Shown here: in pieces, positions 17,964 to 26,505 of the stretch
Position numbering within the stretch: position 1 is the stretch's first letter
Layout of the letters: each line of letters starts with the position of its first letter
Assembly (NCBI GenBank): GCA_016783145.1
Contig: JADHXD010000008.1
Span: 1-62,319 of the forward strand
Length of the DNA stretch: 62,319 nt
Source: Anaerolineae bacterium
GTDB taxonomy: Bacteria; Chloroflexota; Anaerolineae; JAFGEY01
Reading direction: 5' to 3'
Position numbers and translations under genes: made by a program
The notes under the pieces: generated by a model
Told to the model about the DNA's origin: nothing
Database searches by the model: none
What the model saw: the letters and a program-made list of their open reading frames with translations, nothing else

Positions 17964-18393
17964 GGGTCAGGTGAGCGCAGGTCTCTTTCGGCAGGCTGCC
18001 GGCACTGTCCTGGAAATCGAGTCGGCGCCGGCAGATGCGTCGCTCACCGTCGTGGTCACCGGGAACAGGGAGATCCAAGCGCTTAACGAGAAGTACAGGG
18101 GCGTTGACGCTCCGACAGACGTGCTCTCCTTTGGCCAGGAACCGACCGAACACGTGTTTGTCACCCCTCAGGAAGAGCCTCCTTACCTGGGTGATGTGGT
18201 CCTGTCTCTACCTCGCGCTCAGGAACAGGCCATCGACCAAGGGCACGGCACGGAGTCTGAACTCGAGCTGCTTACTGTTCACGGCGTTCTGCACCTGTTG
18301 GGCTATGATCACACGACGCCCGAAGAGGAAGCCCTGATGTGGGCCAGGCAGGATGCCGCGTTGGCCGCGCTGGGGAAGAAACGAGATGGATGA
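17932..18393 (+). CDS. ybeY: Endoribonuclease YbeY
   Basis: 153 aa. Single-strand endoribonuclease for 16S rRNA 3' maturation and ribosome quality control. The zinc motif HGVLHLLGYDH is complete, and RGVDAPTDVLSF is the conserved central loop. ATG 17932 is chosen over 17926 for spacing from AGAGGGG. It overlaps its upstream neighbour and, by 8 nt, dgkA. Confidence 0.95.
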   Translation: MIQVLIRPQFRGQVSAGLFRQAAGTVLEIESAPADASLTVVVTGNREIQALNEKYRGVDAPTDVLSFGQEPTEHVFVTPQEEPPYLGDVVLSLPRAQEQAIDQGHGTESELELLTVHGVLHLLGYDHTTPEEEALMWARQDAALAALGKKRDG

Positions 18394-18823
18394 TTCGTCC
18401 CGCGCAGAGACAGCAGACCGGGGAGAACCTGCCGTTCGCTCGCCCACTACGCTGAGTGCCAGTTTTGGACACGCGTGGGATGGCTTTCGCTATGTGGTCA
18501 AAACCCAGAGGAATATGCAGATCCATCTCTTTGCTGCCCTGGCGGTCATCGCCGCGGGGCTGTACCTGGGCCTGGAGTGGATGCGGTGGGCCGTGCTGGG
18601 GTTGACGATCGGCTTTGTCCTTGTGTCCGAGATGTTCAATACCGTAGCTGAGGCTGCGCTGGACGCGGCAACACCCCACTATCACCCGTTGGTCAAGGTC
18701 GCCAAGGACGTGGCAGCCGGCGCAGTGCTGGTCACCTCCTTGATCGCGGCGATCGTGGGGTTGCTGGTGATAGGGCCTCCCCTTTGGGCCAAGATCGCAG
18801 AGTGGTTGGGCCTGGCATCCTAG
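18386..18823 (+). CDS. dgkA: Diacylglycerol kinase / undecaprenol kinase
   Basis: 145 aa. DgkA-type trimeric membrane kinase with three transmembrane helices after a 30-residue soluble N-terminus. FGHAWDGFRYVVKTQRNMQI is the surface helix region and SEMFNTVAEAALD holds the catalytic Glu and Asn. In bacteria of this type the substrate is often undecaprenol. Its start ATG lies inside the ybeY end. No clear terminator follows. Confidence 0.93.
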   Translation: MDDSSRAETADRGEPAVRSPTTLSASFGHAWDGFRYVVKTQRNMQIHLFAALAVIAAGLYLGLEWMRWAVLGLTIGFVLVSEMFNTVAEAALDAATPHYHPLVKVAKDVAAGAVLVTSLIAAIVGLLVIGPPLWAKIAEWLGLAS

Positions 18824-19143
18824 CCGGGAAGGGCTGCCAGCGTCAGCAAAGCGCCATCTCGCCCGAGATGGTCCGGATCCACCCGTGAAGGTCCTTCAGC
18901 GGCACTCCGCCAGGCCATCAGCGAGGGTGTATCCTTTGCCCGGGTATCCCTACACCAGGTGACAGGCGCTTGCCCGAAGGTCAGGTCTCTGCTTGGCCCT
19001 CGCCATGTCTCCACTCCGCGCGCGGAGGAGAGAACCGCTTCCCCCCGAAAGCGCGCTCCTGTCGAACGAGAGAATGGTCCCCTTTTGTGGTATAATAGGA
19101 TCGCGGAGACTTGCCGGTCCAGAGTCTTGCAGGGAGAGATGAG
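18824..19143. other. Intergenic region dgkA-rtcB
   Basis: 320 bases without a convincing gene. An 8-bp perfect palindromic hairpin at 18854-18871 may end the dgkA transcript. At the far end an extended -10 element TGGTATAAT (TATAAT 19091-19096) probably starts rtcB, with no good -35 box. The rest shows nothing I can assign. Confidence 0.5.
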
Positions 19144-20619
19144 ATGAAAGAGATCCAGGTCCGAGATCAAATCAAGATTCGCCAGATCGCACCGTTTGTC
19201 TGGGAGGTGGTACGGCAGGGGGACATGCGTGTGCCAGGACGCATCTACACCGATGAGCAGGGCGTTCGCGAGCTGGCGCGGGAGGTCCAAGACGGCAAAG
19301 CATGGTCCGCGCTCCAGCAGATCGTCAACGTGGCCTGTATGCCGGGCATCCAGGAGGCCTCGCTCGCGATGGCGGATGTTCACCCTGGGTATGGGTTTCC
19401 GATCGGTGGCGTGGGCGCGTTCGACATGGAAGAGGGCGTGGTCAGCATGGCGGGCGTCGGGTATGACATCAACTGTGGCGTTCGTACCCTGCGTACCTTG
19501 CTGCATCGCGACGAGGTGGAGCCTGAGAAGGAAAAGCTGGCTGATGCCCTGTTCCACACCGTGCCCGCTGGCCTCGGGTCCAAGGGCGACATCCGCCTGA
19601 CAATGCGAGAAATGGACGAGCTGCTCATAGAGGGCGCAGAGTGGGTCATGCGGCGCGGGTACGGTATCCCAGGCGATCTGGACTATGTCGAAGAGAGAGG
19701 TCGGATCGCGGGGGCCGACCCGGCTTCGGTCAGCCACAAGGCCAAGGAGCGCGAGCTGGCCCAGATCGGATCCCTGGGTTCAGGGAACCACTACCTGGAA
19801 GTGCAGTGGGTCGAAGAGATCTATGATTCGCACGTCGCCGATACCTATGGGATTTTCCCGGATCAGATCCTGATCAGCATTCACTCAGGCAGCCGTGCGC
19901 TGGGCCACCAGATCGGTACGGATTACTTGTCCGTGCTCGAGGCCGCCAGCCGCAAGTATGACATTCCCATTCGCGAGCGGGAGCTGGTGTGCGCGCCGAT
20001 CAACAGCCCGGAAGGAAAGCGCTATCTAGCAGCGGTGTGCTGCGGTATCAATGGCGCATTTGCCAACCGTCAGGCCCTGGCACATCTGGCCCGGCAGGCG
20101 TTTCACCGCGCGTTGGGCACGCCTCCTGACGAGATCACCACGCTCTACGAGATCGCACACAACACCGCCAAGGTCGAAACGCATCGCGTCAGCGGGCAGA
20201 TGAAAAAGGTGGTCGTCCACCGCAAGGGTGCAACACGGGCGTTCGGGCCGGGCCGGGCCGAGCTGCCAGAGGAGTACCGGGATGTCGGACAGCCCGTTCT
20301 GGTCGGCGGGACAATGGGCACCTACTCTTACATCCTGCACGGCACGGAGCGGGCGATGGGGGAGACCTTTGGCAGCGCGCTGCACGGTGCGGGACGAGTG
20401 CTCTCGCGCCGGCAGGCCACCAAGAGATTCCGCGCTGACGAGATGATCAGGACGCTGGCTGCGGATGGGATCGTCATTCGCGGGCATTCCCGTTCCGGGC
20501 TTGCTGAGGAAGCGCCCGGCGCCTACAAGGATGTCGAAGGAGTGGTCAACGTGATGCACGAAACGGGCATCATCCGCAAGGTGGCACGTGTCAGGCCGCT
20601 GATCTGCATCAAGGGCTGA
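19144..20619 (+). CDS. rtcB: RtcB family RNA-splicing/repair ligase
   Basis: 491 aa. RtcB joins 2',3'-cyclic phosphate and 5'-OH RNA ends using GTP and Mn. Metal and GMP-site motifs are all visible: DVHPGYGFPIGGVGAFD, GVGYDINCGVR with the Cys ligand, GSLGSGNHYLEVQW, HSGSRALGHQ, HNTAK, HRKGATRAFGPGR, GGTMGTYSYIL, and GAGRVLSRRQA. The length is the usual one. ATG 19144 follows GGGAGAGATGAG. It is a single gene with no archease or RtcA next to it. A small mobile element sits directly after the stop codon. Confidence 0.95.
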   Translation: MKEIQVRDQIKIRQIAPFVWEVVRQGDMRVPGRIYTDEQGVRELAREVQDGKAWSALQQIVNVACMPGIQEASLAMADVHPGYGFPIGGVGAFDMEEGVVSMAGVGYDINCGVRTLRTLLHRDEVEPEKEKLADALFHTVPAGLGSKGDIRLTMREMDELLIEGAEWVMRRGYGIPGDLDYVEERGRIAGADPASVSHKAKERELAQIGSLGSGNHYLEVQWVEEIYDSHVADTYGIFPDQILISIHSGSRALGHQIGTDYLSVLEAASRKYDIPIRERELVCAPINSPEGKRYLAAVCCGINGAFANRQALAHLARQAFHRALGTPPDEITTLYEIAHNTAKVETHRVSGQMKKVVVHRKGATRAFGPGRAELPEEYRDVGQPVLVGGTMGTYSYILHGTERAMGETFGSALHGAGRVLSRRQATKRFRADEMIRTLAADGIVIRGHSRSGLAEEAPGAYKDVEGVVNVMHETGIIRKVARVRPLICIKG

Positions 20620-20627
20620 ACTGCCGT

Positions 20628-20748
20628 ACGGCTGTTGCATTGTCGCTTGACTTGACTGGGGAGTGCCGCATCCCCCGATGCGGGACGGTGCGCCAGTAAG
20701 CCGGGCGCATCGGGGGATGCGCCCTCCTCGGACTTTGCAACAGCCGTA
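20628..20748. mobile_element. 121-bp MITE-like palindromic element with 10-bp flanking duplication
   Basis: The element begins ACGGCTGTTGCA (20628-20639) and ends with the inverted copy TGCAACAGCCGT (20736-20747). It is flanked on both sides by GAACTGCCGT (20618-20627 and 20749-20758), the picture left by transposition. A second, inner inverted repeat (GCATCCCCCGATGCG near 20668-20682 and its complement near 20707-20721) makes the RNA or single strand foldable. It encodes nothing. The left duplication starts inside the rtcB stop codon, so rtcB was not damaged. No transposase with these ends is in the window. Confidence 0.7.
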
Positions 20749-20766
20749 GAACTGCCGTCTGTACCC

Positions 20767-20795
20767 TTGTGAGGAGCATCAAAAGCGTGTATAAT
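20767..20795 (+). promoter_or_regulatory. Promoter of the CheY-like gene
   Basis: -35 TTGTGA (20767-20772), 17-bp spacer, -10 TATAAT (20790-20795), about 70 nt before the ATG. Confidence 0.72.
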
Positions 20796-20865
20796 GAACG
20801 TGTGCGAGCGTGCTTCAGGGCTGGGCGCAGTTCACACTGGCACCACCAGTCGGGGATAGGATGGT

Positions 20866-21255
20866 ATGGCCAAGGTGCTCATCGTAGATGACAGCGAAGC
20901 GTTCCGACGGCTGAATGCCGCGTTTCTCAAGATGGATGGCCACAAAGTCCTGACAGCGCACGACGGGCTGGAGACGCTGCACCTTGTCCGCACAGAGCGA
21001 CCCGATGTCCTCCTCCTCGACATCAAGATGCCTGGCATAGATGGGTACGACATCTGCAGGCAGATCAAGAGCGACCCGGCCACGCGCGACACGCTGGTAG
21101 TGATGCTGACCTCGCTTCCGCGGAGTGAACGGTACAGGTCGTTTCTTGCGGGGGCTCAGGGACACGTCACCAAGCCGATCGCGTCTCGCCAACTGCGCGA
21201 TATGGTGCGTCGATTGGTAGAGAACAGAGAAAGGGACGATCTGGATCGCCTGTAG
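20866..21255 (+). CDS. Single-domain (CheY-like) response regulator
   Basis: 129 aa, receiver domain only: VLIVDDSEAFRR with the acidic pair, the phospho-acceptor Asp in VLLLDIKMPGIDGYD, the switch Thr in VVMLTSL and the conserved Lys in GHVTKPI. No output domain. The gene for a receptor Ser/Thr kinase follows after 117 nt, so the two may act in the same signalling circuit, but no histidine kinase is adjacent. Confidence 0.92.
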   Translation: MAKVLIVDDSEAFRRLNAAFLKMDGHKVLTAHDGLETLHLVRTERPDVLLLDIKMPGIDGYDICRQIKSDPATRDTLVVMLTSLPRSERYRSFLAGAQGHVTKPIASRQLRDMVRRLVENRERDDLDRL

Positions 21256-21372
21256 AGGGCGGCGCCGGTCTGCGGTCGCGGGGCTTTGTCCCGCCAGCCA
21301 AGATGGCCTTGGCCGGCGGGTCTCAGAGAATCGTCCTCGTCCAACGCATAGGCAAAGCAGAAAGGCCTTCTC

Positions 21373-24240
21373 GTGGATCTGATTGGCAAAACCTTGGGAA
21401 AGTACGAGATCGTCGAAGAGCTGGGCAAGGGAGGCATGGCCACGGTCTACAAGGCATACCAGACCCACCTTCAGCGACACGTTGCGATCAAAGTTCTGCT
21501 GCCCTCGCTGGCAGAGGACATAGAGCTGGTGAAGCGCTTTCTGCGTGAGGCGCGCTCGGCGGCTGCATTGAGCCACCCCAACGTGATCGAGATCTATGAC
21601 GTCGGCAGCGAGGGCAACACGCACTACATCGTGTCTGAATTCTTGGAGGGGAGCACGCTGGGCCAGCTCCGCGCCCAAGCGGGTGCCCTCCCTCCAGAGC
21701 GCGTGTTGAGCATCGTGCGCCAGGTCGCCCACGCGCTGGACCACGCCCACACGCGGGGCTTTATCCACCGGGATGTCAAGCCGAGCAACATCATGGTCAA
21801 TCCGGACCAGAACGACCACGTCACCCTCATGGACTTTGGACTGGTGCAGGTCTCTGGGGGGAGCAAGCTGACCCGCACTGGCTTTATCATGGGCACTCCT
21901 GACTACATGTCACCCGAGCAGGCAAAAGGCGAGGCGATCGATCACCGCACGGACATCTATTCGCTGGGCGTCACGCTGTATCACATGCTGGCCGGAGAGG
22001 TGCCCTTTGAAAAGCCAACGCCCCACGCCGTCCTGATGGCCCATATCATGGAAGAGCCTCCATCTTTGGCGCTGCCCAATTGGCCGCCCGTGCCCGAGAT
22101 CGAGGCAGTGGTGCACAAGGCGATGGCCAAGATCCCTGCCGGACGGTACGAGTGGGCGGGCGATGTCGCACAGAGCCTGGAGATGGCGATCACACGGTTC
22201 GCTGCCGGCGAGCCTGGGGCCACCTTGGCCGCGGCATCTACCCAGCGGCAAGGGCCACCACCAGGGGATAGGCGGTACGCGGTCACCCCACCGCGCCAGG
22301 CCCCGCCACCTGGGGACGCACGTTATCACCAAGTACCCCCGGCGACCTTGCCCTTGCAGCAGGGGCCTCCAACGAGCGCCGCGCCGGCTCTCCAGCAGCC
22401 GCCCACGATGGGTATGCCCTACCCTCAGACACCGCCGACTGGCGCCGCCCCACAGGCAGCGAGGCCGAAATGGCTGTGGCCTGTGCTCGGCCTGCTGGCG
22501 CTTGGGGGGTTGGCGGTGGTCGTGATCGCCGCGATCCTGCTGCGCCCGGTCATCACCCGGCTCGTTGCCGGTACCGCGACCGTGACGACCGCCGGTCCTA
22601 CCCCCAGCGCCACGTTCACCCTGGCTCTTGATGCGCCCTTTATCGAAGGCTTCCAGGTCAACCCTCAGGAGCAAGTCCAAGGGGGTGAGGTCACGCTGTC
22701 CTGGCGCGTCAGAGGACGGACGACCAAGGTCGAGATCGCGGCCAACTCTGAGGTGATCCCTGCGCTGCCCGCGGAGGGGACGCTTCCCTACACTGCGGAT
22801 CGAATGACCCTGTTTGTCCTGACCGCCTACAACGAGGGGATGAGCGCGAGCAAGTCGATTGAGCTGCGGGTGCTTGTTCCTACGCCCACGCCGACGACTG
22901 CGCCTGTAGACTCGGCGACGGCGACCCTCGTTGGGGCACCTCCTACGGCGACGGACGTTCCGCCCTCTCCGACAGTCACTGTCCCGCCGCCTACGGAGAC
23001 GCCCACCTTGCCATCTCCCTCAGCAGCCACGCCGACCACCGTGCCGCCGCCGCCGACTCCCAAGCCTACTACCCCGCCGACTGGGCCTGTAGAGTCGATC
23101 TCCTTTGAGCAGTGGGGCACGTGGAAACGGGGGGATCAGCCCTACGGTGAGTTCGTACAAACCCAGGAACAGGTCAAGGTAGGAAGCTATTCCGCCAAGC
23201 TGAGCTACGACTTTCCCCAGACCGACCAGGACTTTGTCGTGTTTCGTAACCTGACGAGCATCGCCGGAGAGCCCAAGAGCCTCAGCGCCTGGGTGTATGG
23301 GGATGGGTCAGGGCACTTTGTGAACGTGTGGATTCAGGACGCCCAGAACCAGGTGTGGTCGGTCCACATGGGCAAGATCGGTCCGGCAGGCTGGCAGCAG
23401 ATGACCGGCTCGATAGCGCCTGGCCTGGCCTGGCCCTCGGGGCCGGTGTTTGGTCCGGACAATGGGGCGATCGACTATCCCATCCGCTTCTATGGCGTCG
23501 TGTTGGACCGGCCTGGGAGCGGCCCGCAGAGCGGGCATATCTACCTGGATGACCTGTCGTTCTCGTCGGAGCAGGTCAGTGCACCACAGCCGGGAGGCGA
23601 GTCGAGCACGGGACAGACGGGACGCATCGTCTTTACCGTCCGCGAGAGCAGCGGGTATGCGCTGTATTCCGCCGATCCGAACTGGGATGGGATGCGCAAG
23701 ATCGGAGATACAGACTGGGAGAACTCGACGTGCGCAGAAGGGGGGATCGCCAGGACGGGGGATGGCAAGACGATCAACTTGCGACCGCTCGACAAGTGTG
23801 CGATCGCTGGCACCGTGGGCTCCTGTCCCTCGCCAAACGGCCAGTACAAGGCCAACACCGCCCGCAAAGGAGATGGATACGCGGTCACCCTGCACCGGGC
23901 GAACGATGGCTCGATGCTGGAGGTCTACTATGTAGGGCCGCTCAACATCCACCCCGGCCTCAACTGGGCACCCGACAGCAGCCATTTCCTGTTCACGGTC
24001 GATCAGAGCGTGTACCGGGCCGACGTCGGGCACGCAGGCTACAAGATGGTGATCTCCTTCAAACACGACGTATGGCCTGCCCAGTACGCGCCGGATGGGA
24101 CGCTGGTGTACTACCCCAAGCCGGTGCTGGGGGAGAACATGGACATTTCTGTCATTCGCCCGGACGGGACGGGCGAGCGCAACCTGACCAACTCGCCAAA
24201 CACCGAGAAACTGTGTCCGCGCTGGCGAGAGCAAGCGTAG
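21373..24240 (+). CDS. Receptor-type serine/threonine protein kinase with extracytoplasmic sensory/TolB-like domain
   Basis: 955 aa. The Hanks-type kinase domain spans 1-270: LGKGGMATVYKAY, VAIKVL, HRDVKPSN (H132 R133 D134), DFG (154-156) and GTPDYMSPEQ. A Pro/Gln-rich linker (290-365) leads to one membrane helix at about 367-391. Outside the cell come an Ig-like stretch, a long Thr/Pro linker (about 500-575), a carbohydrate-binding-like beta domain (about 580-735) and a C-terminal TolB/WD-like repeat region (about 745-955). It probably senses an extracellular ligand and phosphorylates cytosolic targets. GTG 21373 is the assigned start. Confidence 0.9.
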   Translation: MDLIGKTLGKYEIVEELGKGGMATVYKAYQTHLQRHVAIKVLLPSLAEDIELVKRFLREARSAAALSHPNVIEIYDVGSEGNTHYIVSEFLEGSTLGQLRAQAGALPPERVLSIVRQVAHALDHAHTRGFIHRDVKPSNIMVNPDQNDHVTLMDFGLVQVSGGSKLTRTGFIMGTPDYMSPEQAKGEAIDHRTDIYSLGVTLYHMLAGEVPFEKPTPHAVLMAHIMEEPPSLALPNWPPVPEIEAVVHKAMAKIPAGRYEWAGDVAQSLEMAITRFAAGEPGATLAAASTQRQGPPPGDRRYAVTPPRQAPPPGDARYHQVPPATLPLQQGPPTSAAPALQQPPTMGMPYPQTPPTGAAPQAARPKWLWPVLGLLALGGLAVVVIAAILLRPVITRLVAGTATVTTAGPTPSATFTLALDAPFIEGFQVNPQEQVQGGEVTLSWRVRGRTTKVEIAANSEVIPALPAEGTLPYTADRMTLFVLTAYNEGMSASKSIELRVLVPTPTPTTAPVDSATATLVGAPPTATDVPPSPTVTVPPPTETPTLPSPSAATPTTVPPPPTPKPTTPPTGPVESISFEQWGTWKRGDQPYGEFVQTQEQVKVGSYSAKLSYDFPQTDQDFVVFRNLTSIAGEPKSLSAWVYGDGSGHFVNVWIQDAQNQVWSVHMGKIGPAGWQQMTGSIAPGLAWPSGPVFGPDNGAIDYPIRFYGVVLDRPGSGPQSGHIYLDDLSFSSEQVSAPQPGGESSTGQTGRIVFTVRESSGYALYSADPNWDGMRKIGDTDWENSTCAEGGIARTGDGKTINLRPLDKCAIAGTVGSCPSPNGQYKANTARKGDGYAVTLHRANDGSMLEVYYVGPLNIHPGLNWAPDSSHFLFTVDQSVYRADVGHAGYKMVISFKHDVWPAQYAPDGTLVYYPKPVLGENMDISVIRPDGTGERNLTNSPNTEKLCPRWREQA

Positions 24241-24252
24241 AAGAGATCAGGG

Positions 24253-26496
24253 ATGTTTGTTCAGGATAGGTCCTACAACCGTCGTGACCTTCACCGGATA
24301 TACGGTGGGCAGCAGCGGGGAGGAATCAGCACGCCGCGTCACCAGAGCTTTATCATGCTGTTCACTGGAGAGACAGAGCACTCGTACGGGTATCAAGATA
24401 GTTGGGTTGAGGATAACCTGTCCTTCTACACCGGTGAGGGGCAGCACGGAGATATGTCCTTCGTGCGCGGAAACCGGGCCGTCCGCGATCACACTGTGGA
24501 TGGTAAGGATCTCTATCTTTTCAAAGATGTCGGTCAAGGCAGCGTTCGATATAGGGGACAGATGGTGTGTACGGGATTTCACGAGCGTCGCGGTCCTGAT
24601 GCCAACGGGAACGATCGTCGGCTCATTGTCTTTGAACTGGTGCCCATAGACGAATTCTGCAGAGTAGATGAGCAAGATATTGATGGTTCGATTTGGGAAG
24701 AGTCGCTCAGCATTCTCAGAGAGCGTGCCACTGCTTACGCGGAGGCCGGTAGGGATCCCGCAGAGCGAAAGATGCTTGTTCGACGCAGAAGCGCTGAGCT
24801 CCGAGCCTATGTACTGAGGCGAGCGGATGGCTGTTGTGAAGCTTGTGGGATGCAGGCACCATTCAAGACCAACAAGGGGCGACCTTACCTGGAGCCGCAT
24901 CACATTCGCCGCCTATCAGATGGGGGGCCAGATCATCCCCGATGGGTTGTGGCTCTATGCCCGAACTGTCATCGAAGAGCGCACTACAGTGAGGACAAGG
25001 ATGAGTTCTACAGTCGGTTGATGCGTATCGCTGTAGACAAGGAAAGGCCGGAGCAATTGAGTTTGGTGGGGATCGATGAATCCTACTCGGTGACGAGCAG
25101 GGCCGAGAACAGTGGACCAGATGCTGCCTATCTCAACGATCTTGTTGCCCTCCTTTCAGGGGATCTGGATTTCCATGGCCATAGCAGTGGATATGCATCA
25201 CACAATCTCCACTCCTTTCCGGCGAAATTCCCTCCTCAACTACCGAAGAGGTTCATTGAGGGTTTGACTGCACCCGGAGACGTTGTCTTGGATCCGATGA
25301 TGGGATCGGGCACGACGGTTCTGGAAGCCTATCAGGCAAGTCGACGCCCGATCGGTTTCGACATCGATCCACTCGCGCTATTGGTTTCCCGAGTGAAAGT
25401 GACGCCTGTGGATCTAGAGGGGGCCATTCGTAAGGGCAACAAGATAGTGGAGATAGCCAGGTCGGCGGTCGCGGAAAGGCAGGACACATTGCGGAGTGCT
25501 CTGCATCAACGCTTGGATGCCAAGACGCGTCGGTTTGCGGACTACTGGTTTGCGCCAGAGACCCAGTTGGAGTTGCTGGCGTTGAGACAAGCGATAGAGC
25601 AAGTCGAAGACAGAGCACTCAGAGACTTTTTTGACCTAGTGTTCTCTGCGATCATCATCACCAAGAATGGCGGAGTCTCTTTGTCGTTCGACCTGGCTCA
25701 CACTCGACCGCATCGCGCAAAGGTGGTTTTTAGTCACACTGGTCAAGTCCTGTTGGGAGAGGATCTGGTCGATAGTGAGGATCACCGGATCAAGATCCTG
25801 ACCAAAACATTGCGCTCAGCACTGGATGAGTTTGAGAAACGGCTTCGCAAGAATCTAGAGAGTGTACAGCAGATCAAGACTGAAGGTATACCGTCTCATA
25901 TTCGCTTCGGAGATGCACAGGCGCTACCGCTTGATGAAAGCTCTGTGGACCTCATTGTCACTTCTCCCCCTTATGCGGCCAATGCCATTGACTATATGCG
26001 AGCGCACAAGTTCTCGTTGGTATGGATGGGGCACGATATTGACGATCTTGGGGACAAGCGCAAGGAGTATATTGGGGGTGAAGCAACACAGGGGATGCAG
26101 TTCGAAGAACTATCCCCAAAGGCCCACGAGGTCGTTGCTTGTGTAACTAGCTTGGACAAGAAGAAGGGTCTTGTACTACACAGGTATTTCTCGGAGATGA
26201 CGCGGGTCTTGCTGGAGATGTATCGAGTGCTCAGGCCTGGCAGGGCCGCCATCGTTGTGGTTGGAAGTTCAACGATGCGAGGCATAGATACCGAAACCGG
26301 AGTGTGTCTCGCCGACATAGGTAAGGCGATCGGCTTTGAGGTACCCAAGATCGGAACACGCCATCTGGATCGCAATCGAAGGATGATGCCGGCCGGTTCT
26401 GAGCTTGATTTGGAGTCGCAGATTCAGCAGAGGATGCACGAAGAGGATGTCATTGGATTCTTCAAGCCGAGGGCTGGGATCACACCGTCCGTCTGA
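24253..26496 (+). CDS. SRA-like / HNH nuclease / DNA methyltransferase fusion
   Basis: 747 aa in three parts. Residues 1-140 (YGGQQRGGISTP, LYTGEGQHGDMSF-like and GNRAVRDH motifs) match the SRA-like domain seen in McrA-type HNH enzymes. Residues 160-260 are an HNH domain with zinc Cys pairs C195/C198 and C236/C239, catalytic-type EPHHIRR (H216-H217), N238 and H240. Residues 300-747 are an amino-methyltransferase: PAKFPPQLPKRF, motif I DPMMGSGTT (347-355) and catalytic TSPPY (570-574). The order, motif I before SPPY, is alpha-like; SPPY points to N4-cytosine or N6-adenine. All active-site motifs look intact. ATG 24253 lies 12 nt after the kinase gene. The region is visibly AT-richer than its neighbours, suggesting transfer. 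A broken NgoMIV-type restriction gene follows 9 nt later. Confidence 0.85.
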   Translation: MFVQDRSYNRRDLHRIYGGQQRGGISTPRHQSFIMLFTGETEHSYGYQDSWVEDNLSFYTGEGQHGDMSFVRGNRAVRDHTVDGKDLYLFKDVGQGSVRYRGQMVCTGFHERRGPDANGNDRRLIVFELVPIDEFCRVDEQDIDGSIWEESLSILRERATAYAEAGRDPAERKMLVRRRSAELRAYVLRRADGCCEACGMQAPFKTNKGRPYLEPHHIRRLSDGGPDHPRWVVALCPNCHRRAHYSEDKDEFYSRLMRIAVDKERPEQLSLVGIDESYSVTSRAENSGPDAAYLNDLVALLSGDLDFHGHSSGYASHNLHSFPAKFPPQLPKRFIEGLTAPGDVVLDPMMGSGTTVLEAYQASRRPIGFDIDPLALLVSRVKVTPVDLEGAIRKGNKIVEIARSAVAERQDTLRSALHQRLDAKTRRFADYWFAPETQLELLALRQAIEQVEDRALRDFFDLVFSAIIITKNGGVSLSFDLAHTRPHRAKVVFSHTGQVLLGEDLVDSEDHRIKILTKTLRSALDEFEKRLRKNLESVQQIKTEGIPSHIRFGDAQALPLDESSVDLIVTSPPYAANAIDYMRAHKFSLVWMGHDIDDLGDKRKEYIGGEATQGMQFEELSPKAHEVVACVTSLDKKKGLVLHRYFSEMTRVLLEMYRVLRPGRAAIVVVGSSTMRGIDTETGVCLADIGKAIGFEVPKIGTRHLDRNRRMMPAGSELDLESQIQQRMHEEDVIGFFKPRAGITPSV

Positions 26497-26505
26497 GAGG
26501 GAAGC

